10,353 nucleotides of DNA from the NCBI GenBank assembly GCA_002469975.1, contig DKMG01000020.1, positions 1 to 10,353 on the forward strand. The letters run 5' to 3'. The DNA is from Proteobacteria bacterium UBA7420 (GTDB lineage Bacteria; Pseudomonadota; Gammaproteobacteria; Magnimaribacterales; D2472). Under the pieces are notes generated by a model that was not told where the DNA came from, made no database searches, and worked only from the letters and a program-made list of their open reading frames with translations. Made by a program: the position numbers and the translations under genes. Below are positions 6,829 to 10,353 of the stretch, piece after piece (positions within the stretch are counted from its first letter, which is position 1; every line of letters begins with the position of its first letter).

Positions 6829-6954
6829 ATGAATACTAAAAAAATTTTAAAAAACCAGGGCTTAATTCCGAAAGCGTCTCAAGCAATTGAAATGCAAATA
6901 TTTGGATTTTTCTCCCTTTGGTTCCTTCTGGCTTCAATCATCTATTTTTCATAA
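6829..6954 (+). CDS. Predicted small single-span membrane protein (41 aa)
   Basis: The frame ATG to TAA encodes 41 residues: a basic, soluble N-terminus MNTKKILKNQGLIPKAS, a short helix QAIEMQ, and a hydrophobic segment IFGFFSLWFLLASIIYF that ends one residue before the stop. That is the layout of a small inner-membrane protein with a cytoplasmic N-terminus by the positive-inside rule. Codon use in the first half (GGC, CCG, GCG, CAG) does not look like random AT-rich spacer. It lies 20 bases downstream of the TGTCA box array and 187 bases before the phosphate permease, on the same strand. Against it: no clear Shine-Dalgarno (only a weak purine run AAGAAA about 13 bases upstream) and no recognised homologue. 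Function unknown; an accessory or regulator of the permease is speculation. Confidence 0.45.
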   Translation: MNTKKILKNQGLIPKASQAIEMQIFGFFSLWFLLASIIYFS

Positions 6955-7141
6955 ATACTTGGGTTAAAAGCTCCCATTTAGTATCTTTTAGACTCCATTG
7001 ATCGCTAGACCTATGTTTGGTTTTTGAAGCTCAAAACTTCACTCAACTGTTGCATAAATGTTTGAAATTTTTTGCACAACACGAATCATTTCTCCATACA
7101 AAGATCGTAAATTAGCTCATAGCTAAATAATTTATATCTGC
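6955..7141 (+). other. Leader region before the phosphate permease, no gene seen
   Basis: No coding frame, RNA gene or riboswitch signature was recognised. Two short inverted repeats are present: TTTTGA-AGC-TCAAAA (7022-7036), which overlaps an alternative pairing TGAAG/CTTCA (7025-7041), and TTAGCT-CAT-AGCTAA (7112-7126). Neither is followed by a T run, so they are not intrinsic terminators. TTGAAA at 7052-7057 is a fair -35, but no matching -10 lies at the expected distance. Confidence 0.5.
7112..7126. repeat. Inverted repeat just upstream of the phosphate permease
   Basis: TTAGCT-CAT-AGCTAA has perfect 6-bp arms and ends 15 bases before the permease ATG at 7142. It could be an operator or a small hairpin near the translation start. 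It is short, so it could also be chance in AT-rich sequence. Confidence 0.35.
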
Positions 7142-8392
7142 ATGGAAAATTTATTTCTTGATCCCTTTTTTATACTTCTTATTGCGGGATTTATTGGATT
7201 CTTTATGGCTTTTGGAATTGGTGCCAATGATGTAGCCAATTCTATGGGAACATCTGTTGGCAGTAAAGCCATTACGATCAAGCAAGCAATTATTATCGCA
7301 GCGATTTTTGAATTTCTTGGTGCATTCTTAGCGGGGGGCGAAGTAACCTCAACTATTCGAAAGGGGATTGTTGATCCAGATATATATGCAAATGATATTA
7401 ATATTTTTGTTATAGGGATGATGGCTGCGCTTCTTGCCGGTGGAACATGGTTATACATTGCCAGTCTTCGAGGATGGCCGGTCTCAACCACTCATTCAAT
7501 AGTAGGATCAATTATTGGATTTGTTTTGATCACCAAAGGTGTTGATGCCGTCTCTTGGAGCAAGGTCGGCAATATTGCGATGAGCTGGGTGACTTCACCC
7601 GTGTTCTCTGCAACCCTAGCTTTTGCCTTGTACATGTCTGCAAAGAAATTAATTCTTGATCGGGCAGAGCCTGAGAAAGCGGCAATTACCTATATTCCTT
7701 TTTATAGCTTTTTGGTTGCTGTAGTGATTTCACTGGTTACAGCTAGAAAAGGCTTAAAGCATGTGGGCATTCAATGGTCTGATAATGAAATGTATTTGTT
7801 TATTTTTATTTTTAGCTCCATTGTGGGTCTGATCACCGCTTTTTTCTTGAGAACTAATAAAGAGAAAATTATGCGAGATGGTGGGATTGAATTTGCGTTT
7901 GGATTGCTAATGATTGTCTCGGCGAGCGCCATGGCTTTTGCGCATGGATCAAATGATGTTGCAAATGCCATTGGGCCATTGGCAGCGATCGTGAGTGTGG
8001 TCGATACTGGAGAAATTGGCTCTAAGGCCGCTATTAACCCCTGGGTTTTATTTGTGGGAGCTATAGGAATTGTGTTTGGATTAGCCACCTTGGGCTCGAG
8101 AGTGATTAAAACGGTTGGACAGAAAATTACCACTTTAACACCCAGTCTCGGCTTTTCTGCGGAAATGGCCACGGCCTCAACTGTCGTTGCAGCCACTTAC
8201 TTAGGTTTTCCTATTTCAACCACTCATACCTTAGTGGGCGGGGTTATTGGTGTTGGTCTTGCCAAGGGCGCCGAGCATCTAGATTTCAGTTCCATCAGGC
8301 GTATTATTGCATCATGGCTGGTTACTATACCTGCTGGCGCAGCATTTACAGTGCTGTTTTATCTTGTCTTGAGAATTATATTTAACGTTTAA
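7142..8392 (+). CDS. pit: PiT/PHO4-family inorganic phosphate permease
   Basis: The predicted inner-membrane permease imports inorganic phosphate with a coupling ion (H+ or Na+) as a low-affinity, constitutive-type system. The 416 residues show the duplicated PHO4 architecture. The first half has GANDVANSMGTSVGSKAIT (27-45) and STTHSIVGS (115-123); the second has GSNDVANAIGPLA (269-281) and STTHTLVGG (359-367). Both ND pairs of the signatures, at the centre of the transport site in this family, are intact, and many hydrophobic spans flank a central more polar loop. The GANDVANSMGTSVGSKA form resembles Na+-type PHO4 members more than E. coli PitA, so sodium coupling is possible but not shown. 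No Shine-Dalgarno precedes the ATG. The stop abuts the porin ATG (TAAATG), tying the two together. A phosphate role also fits the ppk2-ppx operon nearby. Confidence 0.93.
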   Translation: MENLFLDPFFILLIAGFIGFFMAFGIGANDVANSMGTSVGSKAITIKQAIIIAAIFEFLGAFLAGGEVTSTIRKGIVDPDIYANDINIFVIGMMAALLAGGTWLYIASLRGWPVSTTHSIVGSIIGFVLITKGVDAVSWSKVGNIAMSWVTSPVFSATLAFALYMSAKKLILDRAEPEKAAITYIPFYSFLVAVVISLVTARKGLKHVGIQWSDNEMYLFIFIFSSIVGLITAFFLRTNKEKIMRDGGIEFAFGLLMIVSASAMAFAHGSNDVANAIGPLAAIVSVVDTGEIGSKAAINPWVLFVGAIGIVFGLATLGSRVIKTVGQKITTLTPSLGFSAEMATASTVVAATYLGFPISTTHTLVGGVIGVGLAKGAEHLDFSSIRRIIASWLVTIPAGAAFTVLFYLVLRIIFNV

Positions 8393-9340
8393 ATGTTACA
8401 AAGAATTTGTTGCTTTGTTACTAGTGGCAAAACATTATCTTGTTTGCTGCTTCTAAGCAGCCTGGATGTAACCTCTGATACTAGCTTGTATGGCAGAATT
8501 GCCATTGATTCTAAGCACATTTCTAACGCCGTAAAAAAAGAAAATTTTGAATTAGAAAATAATGAATCAAAGATTGGCATAAAAGGTGATCTATTTGAGC
8601 TTAATAAATCAGGCGCCAAGGTCATATATCAAATCGAATATGGTTTTGATCTAGTTGATGGCAAGGCTAGGGGAGATGATGGAACTTTTAAGCAGAGAAA
8701 TACGTTCTTAGGGATTAAAAGTCATCTAGGCACTATCTTTGCTGGCACACATGATTCAGCATTTAAAAAATCTCAGCTTAAGGTGGATCTATTTAATGAT
8801 CTTGCGCCTGATATAAAAAATATTTTGCATGGTGAGAACCGTTTGGATGACTTTGTAGGCTACACCTCACCGAAATTTCAGGGGGTTCTTTCGCTCACTA
8901 TTAATAAAATGAAGAATCCAGTCAAGGCTGGACGTGACTTTGAATCATATGCTGTTAATTATTCTGGCAAAGCTTTTCAAGCTGCTCTTGCTAAAGACCG
9001 TCAGATGAAGGGATATGATTCAACAAGAGTTTCATTGTTGATACCGTTTAATAAATCGCAGCTAGGTTTTATATTGCAGCAATCTCAAGACCTTTCATCG
9101 GGAATAGAAAACAATGGACAAGTCATTAGTTTCGTCAAAGAGGTATCAGACCAAGGTAAGATAAAATTTCAACATGCATCTTCGAGCATGAAGGTTGACT
9201 CTGGTAAACATGCCACCATTGGATACGATCATCTAATCAACAGCAATGTTAAATTGTTTACTTTTTACTCTTTAATAGATTCTCCCGATAAATCAAGAAA
9301 TAAAAATATTTTTTCAATAGGCCTGGAGTATAAGTTTTAA
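8393..9340 (+). CDS. Outer-membrane porin, probably for phosphate
   Basis: This 315-residue predicted beta-barrel channel belongs to the Gram-negative general porin group. After an N-terminal signal-like stretch (hydrophobic TLSCLLLLSS, 15-24) comes the usual first strand SLYGRIAID (31-39). The next family hallmark is RNTFLGIKSHLGTIFAGTHD (102-121), the strand-turn-strand after which porins place the constriction loop. The last residues FSIGLEYKF end in the C-terminal Phe required for Bam-dependent barrel assembly. The signal peptide is poorly canonical: two adjacent Cys at 6-7 and no clear AXA site. The ATG follows the permease stop with no gap and no Shine-Dalgarno, so translation is probably coupled. 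Pairing with a PiT permease suggests the pore passes phosphate; this is inference from context, and it shows no convincing likeness to OprP/OprO beyond general porin features. Confidence 0.82.
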   Translation: MLQRICCFVTSGKTLSCLLLLSSLDVTSDTSLYGRIAIDSKHISNAVKKENFELENNESKIGIKGDLFELNKSGAKVIYQIEYGFDLVDGKARGDDGTFKQRNTFLGIKSHLGTIFAGTHDSAFKKSQLKVDLFNDLAPDIKNILHGENRLDDFVGYTSPKFQGVLSLTINKMKNPVKAGRDFESYAVNYSGKAFQAALAKDRQMKGYDSTRVSLLIPFNKSQLGFILQQSQDLSSGIENNGQVISFVKEVSDQGKIKFQHASSSMKVDSGKHATIGYDHLINSNVKLFTFYSLIDSPDKSRNKNIFSIGLEYKF

Positions 9341-9541
9341 TAGTTGCTTTTGTGCCCCTCAACATATTTTGACCTGGAAGCAACAACTATAAAGCACTCA
9401 AAAGCTCGTTACCATTTAGCCACTCAACAGTTACAGAAAAGTATTTATTTCTTTGCAAGAAGTATTCCAAACATTCTCATACCCTGCATGTAAGCGCCAC
9501 AGATAGCTCATAAATTAAGCGAATATTTTATGGAGTTTATT
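9341..9541. other. Intergenic region between porin and TonB receptor genes
   Basis: No gene, RNA or riboswitch was recognised. GTTGCTT (9343-9349) can pair with AAGCAAC (9378-9384), but the loop is 28 bases and no T run follows, so it is a poor terminator. A minus-strand stretch (9387-9476) is open for 29 codons without an ATG. The only secure element is the Shine-Dalgarno site of the TonB receptor at the right edge. Confidence 0.5.
9532..9535 (+). promoter_or_regulatory. Ribosome binding site of the TonB-dependent receptor
   Basis: GGAG is six bases before the ATG at 9542. It overlaps an in-frame upstream ATG at 9530, which it therefore argues against as the start. Confidence 0.7.
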
Positions 9542-10353
9542 ATGAAAAAGTTATGTTTAGTTGTTCCTTTATTTCTTATCAGTCTCTTTGTGCATGCTCA
9601 AGATTCAGAAAATGTAGAAGAGCTCGTTGTCATTGGCACTAAGGCTAGTTTAAAAAGTGCAATTGATAAGCAGAGGTCTTCTCAAAAAATTATCTCTGTA
9701 ATCGACTCGGATGCATTGGGTGACTTTCCTGACACAACCGCTGCTGAAGCTGTTAGAAGGGTGTCTGGTATCTCTGTTGAAAATGATCAAGGGGAGGGAA
9801 GGTATGTCTCTATTAGAGGGCTTAGCTCTGATTTAAATACGGTTGCTATTAATGGAGCAACGGTAACTGCTCCTGAGGGCAATCGAAGTGTGATGCTTGA
9901 TGGTGTGCCTACTGAGCTGTTAGATAACATTGTTATTTCCAAGAGTCTTACGCCGGATCAAGATTCAGATTCAATAGGTGGAAGAATTGAATTCAATACA
10001 AAGAATCCAAGCAGCCTGAAAAAAACTTTGTTTAAATTAAAGTTTGATAATTCATACAATGAAAACTCAGGAAATGTAGACAGTCCAAAAATGGCTTTAA
10101 CTTATGGCGGAAAGATTTCTGATGTATCTGCTCATGTTATAGGCCTTACATTTGCCAGCAAAGACATTGTTACCTATAACAATGAAACAGGTTATGGCTG
10201 GGATACCAATTCATCTGGTTTGAAGGAAATGAATGATGACTGGGAGATGAGATATTACGATCTTACAAGGGAAAGATATGGCCTCACGTATGATATCGAT
10301 TTTATTGTTAACGATGAAACAACTCTTTATGTAAAAGCTTTTTGGAATGAATA
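9542..10353 (+). CDS. TonB-dependent outer-membrane receptor, N-terminal part (cut by window end)
   Basis: The predicted energy-coupled importer is visible for 270 residues with no stop before the window ends. In order: signal peptide MKKLCLVVPLFLISLFVHA cleaved before QDS (19/20), a TonB box EELVVIGT (26-33) just inside the mature N-terminus, then the plug domain. The plug shows DFPDTTAAEAVRRVSGISVE (61-80), GRYVSIRGL (86-94), NTVAINGATV (99-108), DGVPTELLDNIVISKSLTPD (120-139) and SIGGRIEFNTK (144-154). The barrel begins around 160-170 with alternating strands. The LXXVXGI and GRYVSIRGL forms are typical of the large Xanthomonas/Caulobacter-type receptor group, often used for carbohydrates and other organic substrates; the ligand cannot be told from this part. 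It has its own Shine-Dalgarno and a 201-base gap to the porin, so it is probably a separate transcription unit. Confidence 0.93.
   Translation, partial: MKKLCLVVPLFLISLFVHAQDSENVEELVVIGTKASLKSAIDKQRSSQKIISVIDSDALGDFPDTTAAEAVRRVSGISVENDQGEGRYVSIRGLSSDLNTVAINGATVTAPEGNRSVMLDGVPTELLDNIVISKSLTPDQDSDSIGGRIEFNTKNPSSLKKTLFKLKFDNSYNENSGNVDSPKMALTYGGKISDVSAHVIGLTFASKDIVTYNNETGYGWDTNSSGLKEMNDDWEMRYYDLTRERYGLTYDIDFIVNDETTLYVKAFWNE

Noticed and set aside
7022..7041. Hairpin TTTTGA-AGC-TCAAAA as terminator or riboswitch
   Set aside because: The stem is weak and AT-rich, no T run follows, and no conserved riboswitch core is visible.
7132..7491. Open frame on the minus strand inside the permease gene (also 7771-8196)
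   Set aside because: They are antisense shadows of the PHO4 gene, whose motifs and codons explain the sequence; the peptides show no family features.
8389..8625. Minus-strand frame of 78 codons over the start of the porin gene
   Set aside because: It overlaps the signal peptide and first strand of a recognisable porin and has no features of its own.
9343..9384. Intrinsic terminator after the porin gene
   Set aside because: The GTTGCTT/AAGCAAC arms are only 7 bp with a 28-base loop, and no T run follows.

Overview
The window reads as AT-rich, gene-dense chromosome from a Gram-negative bacterium. Outer-membrane proteins are explicit: a porin ending in a C-terminal Phe and a TonB-dependent receptor with signal peptide, TonB box and plug. 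Add cadherin-type surface repeats, very short intergenic gaps and scarce Shine-Dalgarno sites, and a marine gammaproteobacterium with a compact genome (SAR86-like or a relative) seems the best guess. That placement is inference; no rRNA or other marker is present.

Layout. (1) 2-3321, plus strand: the 3' end of a cadherin-repeat surface protein, then a large exported protein of unknown function; the two overlap by one base (TAATG). (2) 3318-5518, minus strand: a tight operon, in transcription order ppk2 (polyphosphate kinase 2), ppx (short Ppx/GppA phosphatase) and a MarR-like winged-helix protein. (3) 5635-6710: a SnoaL/NTF2-fold protein converging on a TetR-family regulator. (4) 6711-7141: a 431-base gap holding an ordered array of three TGTCA-type boxes at 11-bp period, a predicted 41-residue single-span membrane protein, and an otherwise empty leader. 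(5) 7142-9340: a PiT/PHO4 phosphate permease directly abutting a porin gene. (6) 9542-end: the first 270 residues of a TonB-dependent receptor.

The theme of the centre is phosphate. PPK2 moves phosphate between polyphosphate and nucleotides, Ppx trims polyphosphate, and the PiT permease and its coupled porin probably import phosphate across the two membranes. The box array before the small membrane protein has the spacing of a PhoB Pho box, but it is also a good palindromic operator for the adjacent TetR protein. Choosing between those readings is the main open question.

Both convergent gene pairs overlap by four bases, so neither has room for a terminator between the genes. Several starts have no ribosome-binding site, and the TetR gene may be leaderless. 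No RNA gene, CRISPR array, insertion sequence or origin was seen.
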